A DNA stretch of 64,000 bases from Terriglobia bacterium (GTDB lineage Bacteria; Acidobacteriota; Terriglobia; Terriglobales; Acidobacteriaceae). Positions 41,638-51,057 of the stretch are shown piece by piece. The notes beneath the pieces are model-generated. The model saw only the letters and a program-made list of their open reading frames with translations. It was not told the origin of the DNA and did no database searches. The stretch is taken from contig JAIQGL010000030.1 of NCBI GenBank assembly GCA_020072585.1, forward strand, positions 83,993 to 147,992, written 5' to 3'. The first letter of the stretch is position 1; each line of letters opens with the position of its first letter. The translations under genes and the position numbers were made by a program.

Positions 41638-43917
41638 TTACTTCTTGCTCGCGTCTCGTGTCCTATCGGGAATCTGGGTTTGGGAGGTTTCTCCACCACC
41701 TACGAGCACCCTACCATCGTGAGTAAAGAAAGTCAACGAATCACCCGAGATTTGGCCCCGTTCGGCATCAAAAATGCTAGGAGGCTGGCTCGGAGTACCG
41801 GTAAGCACCATTTTCTCGTCGGCAGCCGTATAAACCAATCGAGTTCCGGAGGCCCTTCTGGCTCCCTGCTGGATCTTAATATCTCCTTGTGCTTCAATAC
41901 GTTCCAGTTGACTGGCGCTCTGGTTTTCAGCCTGGCTCTTCTTCGGGAGAAGGATTACTTGAACCGTATCCGAAACTATGGTGGTCTCTTGTGCACGTAC
42001 AATTACGTTACCGCTAAAGACCGCTCTTCGCTCAGAATCGACGTATGAGAGCTTATCTGATTTCACATTTACCGGGGTCAGCTTGCCATTTTTGTCTTTT
42101 TGCACAAAAACTGATGCAACTTGACCGCCCTGGCTTCCCTGAGCCTGTAGGCTACGCTTAGTCCGATCAAAACTGATGGTTGGCGCCTCTACGATATTGG
42201 CGCCCTGCCAAAGCCGGGCCTTGCTGTAACGGGCCACTCCCGTAGCAGCATTGAGGGTCACCGTTGTTCCAGTCACGTGGATTGGATCAGCAGACGCAAG
42301 CATCGCCCCGCTGGGCTGCGCGCTGATGTTGGTATATGTGGTCTTTACGTTGTCCTGGGCAAAAGCGTTGCGGGTTTTCCGGTTCAGATGGATGCTGTCC
42401 GCCGTTAGGGTGACGCCGGAATCAAGCACGCGCGGCGACCCAGAGAGCGAGATCGTCTCTTCCACCGCTCCATATTTTGCATGCTCGGCAGAAGCCTTCT
42501 GCGTACCCTCTTCATAATGGAAATCGCCCATTTGCTCAGCCGAAACGATTTCGCCCTTCTCATTAAATTTGGCGGTCATCTCGCGGGCAGTAAGAATTCG
42601 ATCAGGCTTGCCCGGGGTGGAATCCACAATTTTTGTATCAGGCGTTCCATACAGCGAGACGGGACGATTCTGGTCATTGAACGTTGTTTCAAAGCGACCT
42701 GCGCTGATGGTGGTCTTTCCCGTTCCTTGCTCGCGCACTATCTCCGCCGGACCTGCTGAAGTCACGGCTTTCTCCAGACGTTTGCCGTCCTTCACAAAGA
42801 GATCCAAGGCGGAAGCGTGAAGCTCCTGTGATTTGCCTGTTGCGCCTTGTTTAAGTTGAACGGAGTTTTCAGCTCGCACCTTGGTTACGTGATTGGCAGC
42901 GCCGAACGTAAGTAAGATCCTGCCGGCCTTGCCTTCAGCAGGAGAATCGCTCTTGCTTACAAACGTTACCCCCCCGGAAAGCAATCCCGCGCGAGCCTGA
43001 TTGGCGCCGGCCATCTCCAACTCGCCTTCCGGTGCGCTGACTTCAAATCCCTTGGCGCCGGTCTTTAAAGCATGCAGATTGCCAGTGGCTGCGATCCGGT
43101 CAATATTGTTGTCGTCGCGCAGGAACACCGTGACTTTGTCGGCTGAGATGGTGCGGTCAGGCTGCTCAACCCGGGCCGCCTGTAATACGATCTTGCTGGG
43201 AGTTTTTGTTATGACCGCGCTCTGTCCGGTAATTGTGGCTTTGCGTTCACCTGTGCTGGTGATCCGCACAGCTGACTTCAGCGTGAGCGTGCCGCCATGC
43301 GAGTCATACATGGCCCCAACCGCTGAACCGCTCCCCTCTGGCACCCGGAATTCAATGGCTGCTTTAGTCTGGGCAATGCCGGTATTTTCATTGAAGGTAA
43401 GCCCGCTGGTGGTCACGTGAATGAGGTTTCGGCTTTCCGCCGCCGGCGCTTGCCCGGAAGAGCTTGCTCCCGTGGAGTTCGCTTCAAGGTCAATGCGCAC
43501 CTGGCCTTCCGCTGTCACCTCTTTAGCCACAGGATCGTAAGCAAAATCAGAACCGTAAATCTGGTCAGAACGGTCCTGGTTGCGTCCAAAAACAATGATG
43601 CTCACGTCATGCAACGCTGCCCTGCCACTCTCTTTATATTGCTGAACGCTGTTGGCATGAATGGTAAAAAGCATCTTTCCATCCTTGGACTTGGAAAGAT
43701 TAAAGCCGGTTGCGCTCTTTTCTATGTTGGACGCAATGTTTTTAGGAGCGTCCGGAATCGCCTGTTTCTCCTTGAATATCCCGCGAAAATAGAAGCCTAC
43801 CGCGGTCATTACCACCAGCACCGCTCCCGCGGCAAAGATCTTACTCAGGCGTTTGGGATCGAAGGCCATGCCTAATGGTATATGAGGTTGGGCCGGTTTG
43901 CGGGCGTTTGAGCCCAC
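41638..43917 (-). CDS. LptC/LptA-like LPS export protein
   Basis: 759 residues from GTG 43917 (ATG 43869 is also possible; neither has a good ribosome site). A TM near 30-48 (IFAAGAVLVVMTAVGFYF) then LptC-like start (GFNLSKSKDGKMLFTIHANSVQQYKESGRAALHDVSI), then repeated OstA-like beta-jellyroll segments with TAEGQVRI, GQSAVITK, YVDSERRAVFSGNVIVRAQETTIVSDTVQVIL (LptA-like) toward the C-terminus. It appears to combine LptC and LptA functions in one long bridge. Directly upstream of lptB. Confidence 0.85.
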   Translation of the reverse strand: MGSNARKPAQPHIPLGMAFDPKRLSKIFAAGAVLVVMTAVGFYFRGIFKEKQAIPDAPKNIASNIEKSATGFNLSKSKDGKMLFTIHANSVQQYKESGRAALHDVSIIVFGRNQDRSDQIYGSDFAYDPVAKEVTAEGQVRIDLEANSTGASSSGQAPAAESRNLIHVTTSGLTFNENTGIAQTKAAIEFRVPEGSGSAVGAMYDSHGGTLTLKSAVRITSTGERKATITGQSAVITKTPSKIVLQAARVEQPDRTISADKVTVFLRDDNNIDRIAATGNLHALKTGAKGFEVSAPEGELEMAGANQARAGLLSGGVTFVSKSDSPAEGKAGRILLTFGAANHVTKVRAENSVQLKQGATGKSQELHASALDLFVKDGKRLEKAVTSAGPAEIVREQGTGKTTISAGRFETTFNDQNRPVSLYGTPDTKIVDSTPGKPDRILTAREMTAKFNEKGEIVSAEQMGDFHYEEGTQKASAEHAKYGAVEETISLSGSPRVLDSGVTLTADSIHLNRKTRNAFAQDNVKTTYTNISAQPSGAMLASADPIHVTGTTVTLNAATGVARYSKARLWQGANIVEAPTISFDRTKRSLQAQGSQGGQVASVFVQKDKNGKLTPVNVKSDKLSYVDSERRAVFSGNVIVRAQETTIVSDTVQVILLPKKSQAENQSASQLERIEAQGDIKIQQGARRASGTRLVYTAADEKMVLTGTPSQPPSIFDAERGQISGDSLTFFTHDGRVLVGGGETSQTQIPDRTRDASKK

Positions 43918-43976
43918 AGGCGAAATCCCGAACGGAGTGAGGGATCTTTTATCTGTGCCCCGAAAATATAGACATT

Positions 43977-45734
43977 TTAGCTCGAAACCGCGACCGCCGC
44001 AGGCACGGATTTCCTGTAATCTTCCAGCGTCAACTCAAGCCCGCCGAAGTCTGGATGGAAGTTGAACCCGACCTTGAACGCAACATCCAGGTTATCGCCG
44101 GGCAGAAGCGCTTCAGTCTGCAGCCGCTCAGCCATGCGCCAACCTACGGCCTCATAGTTAAAGCTGGCTTTTGCGTCAGGCCGACGTTGATTCACGCGCA
44201 ACTTGATGTGCTTCTCTTTAATAATCTTGGGCGGCAGAAGCAGATTCACTGCGTGGCAGGAAAATACCGGTTCCCGATTTCCCTGGCCAAAGGGCTCCAG
44301 CTGTCCCAACCCTTCCAATAACTCGGGGGTCACGGAGCCCAGCGGAATCTCTGCATCAATGCGCAATTCTGGCAGAAAATCTTCCAGCCTTAGATGAGTT
44401 TGGGCATAAACATTCACCCTTTGCTTTAATGCCAGCACGTCATTGCTGGGCAGCGCAAAACCGACTGCATGCGCATGCCCGCCAAAGCGGGTAAACAGGT
44501 CATGGCACGATTCGAGCGCATCCAGTAGATGAAACGCGGAGATGGATCGCCCTGAACCGTGGGCTTCCTCACCTGCCTTGGCGATAACCAGAGCTGGGCG
44601 TCCGGTCTTCTCCACTACTCGTGAGGCCACGATCCCAACGACACCACGATGCCATCCTTCGCCATCAAAAACCATGCAGTACTTCCCCGTGAGATCGGGG
44701 TCGGCGGCAAGCTGTTCATCGATCTCAGCCACGATCCGCGCCTCCTCCACCTGGCGCTCCAGATTGAGCTGGTTCAGCTTTTCCGCAATCTCCTTGCAGC
44801 GTGCCTGGTCTTTGCAGGTAAAGAGCTCAATCACGTCACGAGCAATGTCCATGCGTCCGGCAGCGTTGATGCGCGGTCCCAGGCGGAATCCTACATCGCC
44901 CGCGGCAAGCGCGCGCCCGCCAGACAGTCCTGAGACCTCCATCAATGCCTTAAGGCCTCCATTCACTGGACGACGCAGCCCTTCCAGCCCCAGACGCGCA
45001 ATGGTGCGGTTCTCGCCTACCAGAGGAACGGCGTCCGCAATGGTGGCAATGGCCACCATTTTGAGAAAGGAAGGAACCAGCCTGTTCTGATCGGGTTGGT
45101 CCTTAAATTTGGCGAACAACGCCTGCGCAATCTTAAAAGCCACACCCGCGCCGCACAGCTCTTTACAGGGATAGTCACAGCCCTGTTGGTTGGGGTTCAG
45201 GACCGCCCACGCGTTCGGTACCCCTTCATGCGCTTCCGGAAGGTGATGATCGGTCACGATCAGGTCGATGCCGACCCGCCGGGCTGTCTCCGCTGCCTGA
45301 AAAGCACGTATGCCGGTATCCACGCTGATGACCACTTTTATGCCGGCAGCCGCCGCCCGTTCGATTACGTCATCCTTGATGCCATAGCCCTCTTTAATCC
45401 GATGGGGGACGTGGAAGTCGGCTGCGCCGCCACACAACTCAATCGCAGTTTTCAAAATGACGACAGCCGTGGTTCCATCCACATCGTAATCGCCATAAAT
45501 GAGGATGCCTTCCTGGTTGGCGATTGCCGCGCTCAGGCGTTCAACGGCGACGGTCATGCCACGCATGAGATAGGGCGAATGAAGCTGACTGAGAGAAGGT
45601 GACAAAAAATCCGCAGCGCGTTCCGCCGTAATATTCCGCAGCACCAGCAGGCGAGCAATGATCGGTGAAACCTTTGCCTCAACGCGAATGTTTTCAACCT
45701 GAACAGGGTCGGGGGAAGGAAAAGACCATCTCAT
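43977..45734 (-). CDS. recJ: Single-strand exonuclease RecJ
   Basis: 585 residues. DHH phosphoesterase motifs: YGDYDVDGTTAVVIL, VISVDTGIRA, VTDHHLPEAHEG, then GRINAAGRMD-type (GPRINAAGRMDIARD), and DHHA1 C-terminal GSGRSISAFHLLDAL and GGHAHAVGFALP. A 5'-3' exonuclease for single-stranded DNA in repair and recombination. Normal length. 59 bases before the lptC-like gene on the same strand. Confidence 0.96.
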   Translation of the reverse strand: MRWSFPSPDPVQVENIRVEAKVSPIIARLLVLRNITAERAADFLSPSLSQLHSPYLMRGMTVAVERLSAAIANQEGILIYGDYDVDGTTAVVILKTAIELCGGAADFHVPHRIKEGYGIKDDVIERAAAAGIKVVISVDTGIRAFQAAETARRVGIDLIVTDHHLPEAHEGVPNAWAVLNPNQQGCDYPCKELCGAGVAFKIAQALFAKFKDQPDQNRLVPSFLKMVAIATIADAVPLVGENRTIARLGLEGLRRPVNGGLKALMEVSGLSGGRALAAGDVGFRLGPRINAAGRMDIARDVIELFTCKDQARCKEIAEKLNQLNLERQVEEARIVAEIDEQLAADPDLTGKYCMVFDGEGWHRGVVGIVASRVVEKTGRPALVIAKAGEEAHGSGRSISAFHLLDALESCHDLFTRFGGHAHAVGFALPSNDVLALKQRVNVYAQTHLRLEDFLPELRIDAEIPLGSVTPELLEGLGQLEPFGQGNREPVFSCHAVNLLLPPKIIKEKHIKLRVNQRRPDAKASFNYEAVGWRMAERLQTEALLPGDNLDVAFKVGFNFHPDFGGLELTLEDYRKSVPAAVAVSS

Positions 45735-45879
45735 TTTTGTCGCTCCGCTCCAACCCGCTTTACCGGATTCTCTTTTCTCAGAATTTATCGGCTCCTGTTA
45801 GAGGCGGCTCGGCACGCCGGTTGGCCTCGCCGCAAGAGTTGCAAGGCCTCGTGATTGGCAATGGCACGCTGCGTAAAAA

Positions 45880-46344
45880 CTATTCGTCTTCCTGATCGGT
45901 GTCGTCAATCAGAATGCCATCGTAGTCATCGGCCGCGGACTCCAGACGCTGGTATGTCTCATACCATGGCGTGGAAACCTCATACAGAAACATTACACCC
46001 TGGCAGGGGAAGCCAAGCTGCACGTAGCCAACTTTGCCCACAAAGCTGCGTAACCAGCCGGCCTCTTCCAGGTCATCTTCATCCATGTAATCGATTTCCT
46101 GGAGACGGTTGATAAGCAGGTCCACGTCTTCTTTATCGAGCGCAACATGGTTCATGGTGACAAAGCTCACGTTGGACGCTTTGGCCAGCTCGACAAAGTC
46201 TTTCCAGGCATCGGGATGGTCTTCGTCGGCCGACCATGGCACGTTGGCCACTTCATCGCTCACGTAGGCGCTAAACCGGCGCAGGCCATGGCCTTCAATA
46301 AAGGCGACCATGTCATCTTTTAGAGTTGTAAGGTCTTGTTCCAT
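45880..46344 (-). CDS. Conserved acidic protein, unknown
   Basis: 154 residues, very acidic. Compact alpha/beta features: DLTTLKDDMVAFIEGHGLRRFSAYVSDEV, DAWKDFVELAKASNVSFVTMNHV, INRLQEIDYMDEDDLEEAGWL, then a strand-rich GYVQLGFPCQGVMFLYEVSTPWYE. The C-terminus (DDYDGILIDDTDQEDE) is Asp-rich. I do not recognise the family; it appears a genuine cytoplasmic protein. Confidence 0.7.
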   Translation of the reverse strand: MEQDLTTLKDDMVAFIEGHGLRRFSAYVSDEVANVPWSADEDHPDAWKDFVELAKASNVSFVTMNHVALDKEDVDLLINRLQEIDYMDEDDLEEAGWLRSFVGKVGYVQLGFPCQGVMFLYEVSTPWYETYQRLESAADDYDGILIDDTDQEDE

Positions 46345-46467
46345 GCAGGACTAAGGAACATCATATCGCGTTCGTGGGGAAAAAAAGAAAATGGAAGAGA
46401 AAGCCAGGCGAATGACAGATTCCCAGCCTCAATCATCCCACAGTGCCGCGAGCGGCATTTTTTGGTT

Positions 46468-46932
46468 CTAATCCCGGTCCGTATATTCCTCCGGAACATC
46501 GTCTTCCAGGACTTCTGAGGTTGTCACTTCCCCCTCGTCAGGGTCTTTGGCATTCTCAACGCCGCTGACTGCTTCAGCTTCCAGATATTGTCCCTCTTCC
46601 AACAACTCTTCCACGCTCTCGGAATTTACGTCTTCCTGTCGCGAAAGCCCCTGGGTATCACCGGACTGTCCACCGGATTCCGGCCCCAGACCACGAAGGC
46701 CGCTGACAGGAATTGAGCTTGTGATCTGCCGCCGGGGGCCGCTTTTTGCGCGGGTCGATTTCTTCTTCTTCGCAGGCTTCTTTGCTCCCGGCTTCTTTTT
46801 TGCTGCAAGCTTTTTCCTGGCCGCGGGCTTCTTCTTTGCCACAAGCTTCTTTTTGGCGGCTGGTTTCTTCTTCAGGGCCGGTTTCTTTTTGCTGACAATT
46901 TTCTTTTTGCGAGCTGGTTTCTTCCTGGCCAT
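46468..46932 (-). CDS. Histone-H1-like Lys/Ala-rich protein
   Basis: 154 residues. The first 65 are repeats of KKKPAAKKK/ARKKLAAKKK type like the C-terminal tail of histone H1 or bacterial HC1/AlgP-like proteins; such tails bind DNA or RNA without sequence specificity. The other half is acidic (SESVEELLEEGQYLEAEAV, ENAKDPDEGEV, DDVPEEYTDRD). A GC- and Lys-codon-biased repeat makes length variation likely between strains. Confidence 0.8.
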   Translation of the reverse strand: MARKKPARKKKIVSKKKPALKKKPAAKKKLVAKKKPAARKKLAAKKKPGAKKPAKKKKSTRAKSGPRRQITSSIPVSGLRGLGPESGGQSGDTQGLSRQEDVNSESVEELLEEGQYLEAEAVSGVENAKDPDEGEVTTSEVLEDDVPEEYTDRD

Positions 46933-47048
46933 GCGATGAGTCTATCAAACCTAAATCGCGAAATACCAATCCTGATGCTTCGCGGGCTCCGTTTCGCGCT
47001 TCTCTGGCAGCGGGCAATGATATTCGTACCGCGGCTTTACGCGCAGGA

Positions 47049-47699
47049 TCAGGAATTAGTCTCCAGTATCACGACCAGCCGCATGGGCCCATGAGCGCCC
47101 TGCACCAGAATTTTTTCTATGTCCGCGGTGCGACTGGAACCGCTGATGATGCAAGCAAAAGAATGATTATCAAGGCGGCCTTGCGCCGTAGCGGTGCGTA
47201 GCGCGGTCACCAGATCAGGGACCAGTTGTCTGGCGGTGGCGTAAACAATGTGGCAGGGCGCAACGACAGACGCGCCGCGTCCGCCGCATGCGGCACTTAC
47301 AAAGATTGATCCTGTCTGCGCGATCAACGCATCCGCCAGCGTTACCGTGGCTTGCGCAGTCTCCGCTGGGCCGCCCTGGCTTGACCATTGAAGCTGCCTG
47401 GCGGACCCTGAATTTTCCATCAATCGGCGTAAGACTGGATCGTCCTGGAGAAACACCTCGCCGGCAGGCAGCGAATTTAAAACTTGCGCCAGCACCTGTG
47501 CGCTGCCGGAGGCATCGGCGGTTACCTGGCACTCCATCAGGTTTGCCTTGCACTCCTGCTGAAAGCGCTCCAGGGGATTCTGTACCGGCTCAAAGATTGG
47601 GCCGTCCAATGTTTTGGCTTCCATTGGCGGAGCAGGCGTACGCAGGCCTTCACGTATGCGCGCCAGAATGGCCTCGCGGCTGGGATTACTTGTTGCCAA
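47049..47699 (-). CDS. lutC: Lactate utilisation protein LutC
   Basis: 216 residues, LUD domain: SREAILARIREGLRTP at the N-terminus, VTLADALIAQTGSIFVSA, ASVVAPCHIVYATARQLVPD, ACIISGSSRTADIEKILVQGAHGP. With LutA and LutB it forms the iron-sulfur L-lactate oxidation system. Its start overlaps the lutB stop by 14 bases. Confidence 0.94.
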   Translation of the reverse strand: MATSNPSREAILARIREGLRTPAPPMEAKTLDGPIFEPVQNPLERFQQECKANLMECQVTADASGSAQVLAQVLNSLPAGEVFLQDDPVLRRLMENSGSARQLQWSSQGGPAETAQATVTLADALIAQTGSIFVSAACGGRGASVVAPCHIVYATARQLVPDLVTALRTATAQGRLDNHSFACIISGSSRTADIEKILVQGAHGPMRLVVILETNS

Positions 47700-49128
47700 C
47701 CTGGCCCCTCCCCTGCTCTTCTTTCTCCAGCCCTTCTTTCCAACGCGTCCGGAATGATTTTGCCGGCAGAGGCATAGGTGTGCGTTTTCGGCTCCATGCG
47801 CGCATTGGGTCGAAAACAGTTCCTGCCAGTCCCATCCCGTAAAGGAGTCGCAAGCTCCGGCGCATCATCCATCCACCCAGCCTGTAAAGTCCCGGATGAA
47901 GCATTGCCGTTCGCCACAAACGGAACTGCGCCCGCTCGCTCGCTTTTGCATTGCCTGAAGCTGCGGCATCGCGACGGTTGTGCAGCAAATGATGGTGCAG
48001 GTTGATGTTTACCGGACAAACGCTGCTGCATGCCCCGCACAATGACGATGCCTGCGCAAGATGCTGGAAATCATTGCCGCGCAAGTGCGGTGTGAGCACG
48101 CTGCCAATCGGCCCCTGGTAAGTAGTGTTGTACGTATGCCCGCCGATGTTGCGATACACCGGACATATATTCAGGCATGCTCCACAGCGAATGCAGGTCA
48201 GTACTTCTCTTTCCTCGGCATTCGCCAGCAGGCTGCTGCGGCCGTTATCCAGCAGGACAACGTGGAACTCTTCCGGTCCATCGGCTTCGCTGGGGCGTCG
48301 CGGTCCGCCGATGAGCGTGCTGTACGTGGTAATGGGCTGCCCCGTACCCGAAGTAGCCAGCACCGGCCACAACGTTCCCAGGTCTTCGAGCCTCGGAACT
48401 ATCTTCTCAATTCCCGTTACCGCAACATGGATACGCGGAAGGCTTGTGCTCAGCCGTCCGTTTCCTTCATTGGTCGAGATGGCGATCGCGCCACTGTCGG
48501 CCACAAGAAAGTTCGCGCCAGAGATGCCCATCTCAGCGGCAAAGAAGGCCTCCCGCAACTTGCGCCGTGCCAACGCCACCAGCTTTTGCGGGTCGGCATC
48601 GGCAATGTCTTCTCCCAGCTTCTCGCGAAAGAGTTCGCGGATCTGCTGGCGGTTCAAATGCATCGCCGGCGTTACGATGTGATACGGCGGTTCATTGCGA
48701 AGCTGCACAATGAACTCGCCCAGGTCGGTCTCCCACACCTTGATGCCAACTTTTTCCAGTACCGGAGAAAGATGTATCTCCTCCGTCACCATCGACTTCG
48801 ACTTCACTACGGTACGCACGTTCCGGCTGACCGCCAGGTCCTTTATATAGGCGCAGGCTTCGTCGCCGTTGGCTGCCCAGAACACGTGACCGCCGTGCGC
48901 GATGACCTTTTCCTCAAACTGAAGCAGATACTTGTCCAGGTGTTCGATGGCCTCGCGTTTGATCTCCTGGCACCTGCGCCGCGCCGCTTCCCAGTTCTTG
49001 ATTCGGCTGCGCCCACGCTGATGCGCGGCTTCGTAGCTGTCCATATTCCTGCGGATGATCTCACGATGGACCAGGTCGGCTGATTTTGTAGCCGCGTCGC
49101 GCAGGAATTGTTCGGCAGCTGAACTCAT
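47686..49128 (-). CDS. lutB: Lactate utilisation iron-sulfur protein LutB
   Basis: 480 residues. N-terminal LUD domain (ATKSADLVHREIIRRN, HGGHVFWAANGDEACAYI, VTEEIHLSPVLEK) and a ferredoxin part with two clusters: CIRCGACLNICPVYRNIGG and CGACSSVCPVNINLHHHL. A domain-fused LutB, cytoplasmic and electron-transferring. Between lutA and lutC on the same strand. Confidence 0.95.
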   Translation of the reverse strand: MSSAAEQFLRDAATKSADLVHREIIRRNMDSYEAAHQRGRSRIKNWEAARRRCQEIKREAIEHLDKYLLQFEEKVIAHGGHVFWAANGDEACAYIKDLAVSRNVRTVVKSKSMVTEEIHLSPVLEKVGIKVWETDLGEFIVQLRNEPPYHIVTPAMHLNRQQIRELFREKLGEDIADADPQKLVALARRKLREAFFAAEMGISGANFLVADSGAIAISTNEGNGRLSTSLPRIHVAVTGIEKIVPRLEDLGTLWPVLATSGTGQPITTYSTLIGGPRRPSEADGPEEFHVVLLDNGRSSLLANAEEREVLTCIRCGACLNICPVYRNIGGHTYNTTYQGPIGSVLTPHLRGNDFQHLAQASSLCGACSSVCPVNINLHHHLLHNRRDAAASGNAKASERAQFRLWRTAMLHPGLYRLGGWMMRRSLRLLYGMGLAGTVFDPMRAWSRKRTPMPLPAKSFRTRWKEGLEKEEQGRGQVGNK

Positions 49129-49164
49129 TGCGCGGCCCTCTGGCAGAAGTTACCGCGAGAGTTC

Positions 49165-49196
49165 AAATTTGAAATTTCAGATTTCAAATTTTTAAA
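49165..49196. repeat. AT-rich palindrome between lutA and lutB
   Basis: AAATTTGAAATTTCAGATTTC followed by AAATTT forms an imperfect inverted repeat in the lutA-lutB gap. It may be an mRNA hairpin that sets the relative level of the two genes, or a common AT-rich repeat. Confidence 0.4.
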
Positions 49197-49233
49197 TCTC
49201 CTTCATTCGTTGCGGATCGACAAGTACCCATGC

Positions 49234-49959
49234 TCATGCCTCGCTCGCCAGGATGCTGGCCAGATGGATTGCCCGTGCCCTGTCTTTACGCCTGCCGAGA
49301 ATTCCCTGGACGTGCATCAGGCAGCTGGGATCGATGGCCGTAACATATTCCGCTCCGGTCACTGCAATGTTATCCGCCTTGGAGTCACCCATCGCCACCG
49401 AAATGCTCTCGAATTTTGTCGCAAAGGTCCCGCCAAACCCGCAACACTCATCAAAGCGCAACATATCCACCAGTTTCAACCCCTTTACGCCGCGCAGCAG
49501 TTGCAACGGTTCGTCGCGCAGTTTGAGTTCGCGCAATCCGTGGCATGACGCGTGATAGGTGACGGTGTGTGCAAAAGACGCGCCAACATCGGTCAGCCCC
49601 ATCTGCCTTACGAGAAATTCTGAAAGCTCAAATGTGCGTTTGCCCAGGGCAACAGCTTCATCGTGCAGCGCGCCGGAAGCCATCAGCTCAGGAAAGAAAG
49701 CCCGCACCATGGTGGTGCATGAACCGGAAGGAGAGACGATGGTCTCGGCGTCTTTGAATACGCGCAAGAAGCGTTCCGCACAAGGCCGCGCCTCATCCCA
49801 GAAGCCCGTGTTGAAGGCCGGCTGACCGCAGCAGGTCTGGTCCGGGAGGAAGTCAACTTCACAACCAACGCGCCGCAGGACTTTCACAGCGTCCACGGCG
49901 ACTTGCGGCTGTAGCTGATCGACAAAACACGGCACGAAGAGTGAGACTTTGCGGGCCAT
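49234..49959 (-). CDS. lutA: Lactate utilisation protein LutA
   Basis: 241 residues with two CCG (heterodisulfide-reductase-type) cysteine domains: FLPDQTCCGQPAFNTGFWDEA and MLRFDECCGFGGTFATKF, plus CFVDQLQPQ at the N-terminus and SCTTMV. First gene of lutABC. These genes together convert L-lactate to pyruvate for respiration. No lutP permease or LutR regulator is in the window. Confidence 0.95.
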   Translation of the reverse strand: MARKVSLFVPCFVDQLQPQVAVDAVKVLRRVGCEVDFLPDQTCCGQPAFNTGFWDEARPCAERFLRVFKDAETIVSPSGSCTTMVRAFFPELMASGALHDEAVALGKRTFELSEFLVRQMGLTDVGASFAHTVTYHASCHGLRELKLRDEPLQLLRGVKGLKLVDMLRFDECCGFGGTFATKFESISVAMGDSKADNIAVTGAEYVTAIDPSCLMHVQGILGRRKDRARAIHLASILASEA

Positions 49960-50021
49960 CTGGATGGCGCGATTCTAACAGACACCTAAACCACCGATAA
50001 ACATAGATGCCCTTGATGGCT

Positions 50022-50927
50022 TTAGCCGCGATAGGTATTTACATCGCCTAGCCCCATTGCTTCCTGAACGCTCCAACGCGGTGCTCCTCCTGCGCGGCTC
50101 GCGACCAATGCTCCAACCCGGTTGGCGAAGTCTGCGATCTGCAAGGCAGTCCAACCGGCGCCGAGCCCATGAACGAGAGCAGAGGAAAAGGCATCGCCGG
50201 CACCGATGGTGTCCGCAACCCGGACGCGAAAGCCGGGAGCTTCAAGAAATTCGTCCTTCAGCAGAAGCGAGCAGCCTGCCAGGCCACGCGTGATGCAGAC
50301 AGCCTCAAGATCGAATTCATGGGCGCAGTTGCGGCAAAACTGCTCCCGCGAGTGACCAGTAATTCCGATTATCTCCTGAACCGCGGGATGTTCTTCTTCA
50401 CTCAACTTGAGGATGTCAGCTTGCCGCGTCAGACCGCGGACCAGATCAGGTGTGTACGAATCGATGCGTAGATTCACGTCATAAAAACGTTTAGCGGATG
50501 GCGCCGCGCCCAGCAGCCGCATTGTGAGCTCATGCGCTGATGCGCTCATCTGCTGCAACGTGCCGTAATAAATCCATTGGGGCGAAGGCGAGACCAGGTC
50601 ACCAAATTCCGCGTGGTCAACGTTTGGAAAATCATAGGCAACCGGCCGGTGGATCCGGTATTGCGGTCCGCCGGAATTGCTAAAGCTGACTGTAACTGTT
50701 CCGGTCGGATAGTCAGAAACACGGCGGACGAACCGCGTGGAGATATCCGCCGCCTCCATTTGATCAAGCGCCAGCTGCCCCCGGCGATCTTTGCCCACAG
50801 CACTGACAAAATAGATTTCATGACCCAGATTGTGCGCGTGCAGTGCAAAGTTGAATGGCGCTCCGCCCAGGTGCTCCGCTTGCGGAAAGATGTCCCACAG
50901 TATTTCGCCAAGACTGATGATTTTCAT
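50022..50927 (-). CDS. PfkB-family sugar kinase (fructokinase-like)
   Basis: 301 residues. MKIISLGEILWDIFP at the start, GGAPFNFALHAHNLG (sugar-binding GG), GKDRRGQLALDQM, and the C-terminal catalytic DTIGAGDAFSSALVHGLG with the base Asp. The LGGAPFNFA and FxDVNLR (YDVNLRIDSY) signatures suit fructokinase or a related ribokinase-family kinase. Divergent from the PhoX-like gene. Confidence 0.88.
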   Translation of the reverse strand: MKIISLGEILWDIFPQAEHLGGAPFNFALHAHNLGHEIYFVSAVGKDRRGQLALDQMEAADISTRFVRRVSDYPTGTVTVSFSNSGGPQYRIHRPVAYDFPNVDHAEFGDLVSPSPQWIYYGTLQQMSASAHELTMRLLGAAPSAKRFYDVNLRIDSYTPDLVRGLTRQADILKLSEEEHPAVQEIIGITGHSREQFCRNCAHEFDLEAVCITRGLAGCSLLLKDEFLEAPGFRVRVADTIGAGDAFSSALVHGLGAGWTALQIADFANRVGALVASRAGGAPRWSVQEAMGLGDVNTYRG

Positions 50928-51057
50928 AAGGAGCCGTTTCCGCTTTCATCAAGTTTTAACGCAGCAATCACTGAACCGCAACATGCCGGGGTTAGCTTTC
51001 TCTTCTGAACAGTAGCGATAACTCTCCCTCAAAATCCCCCGGAGGATAAAAAAATAC

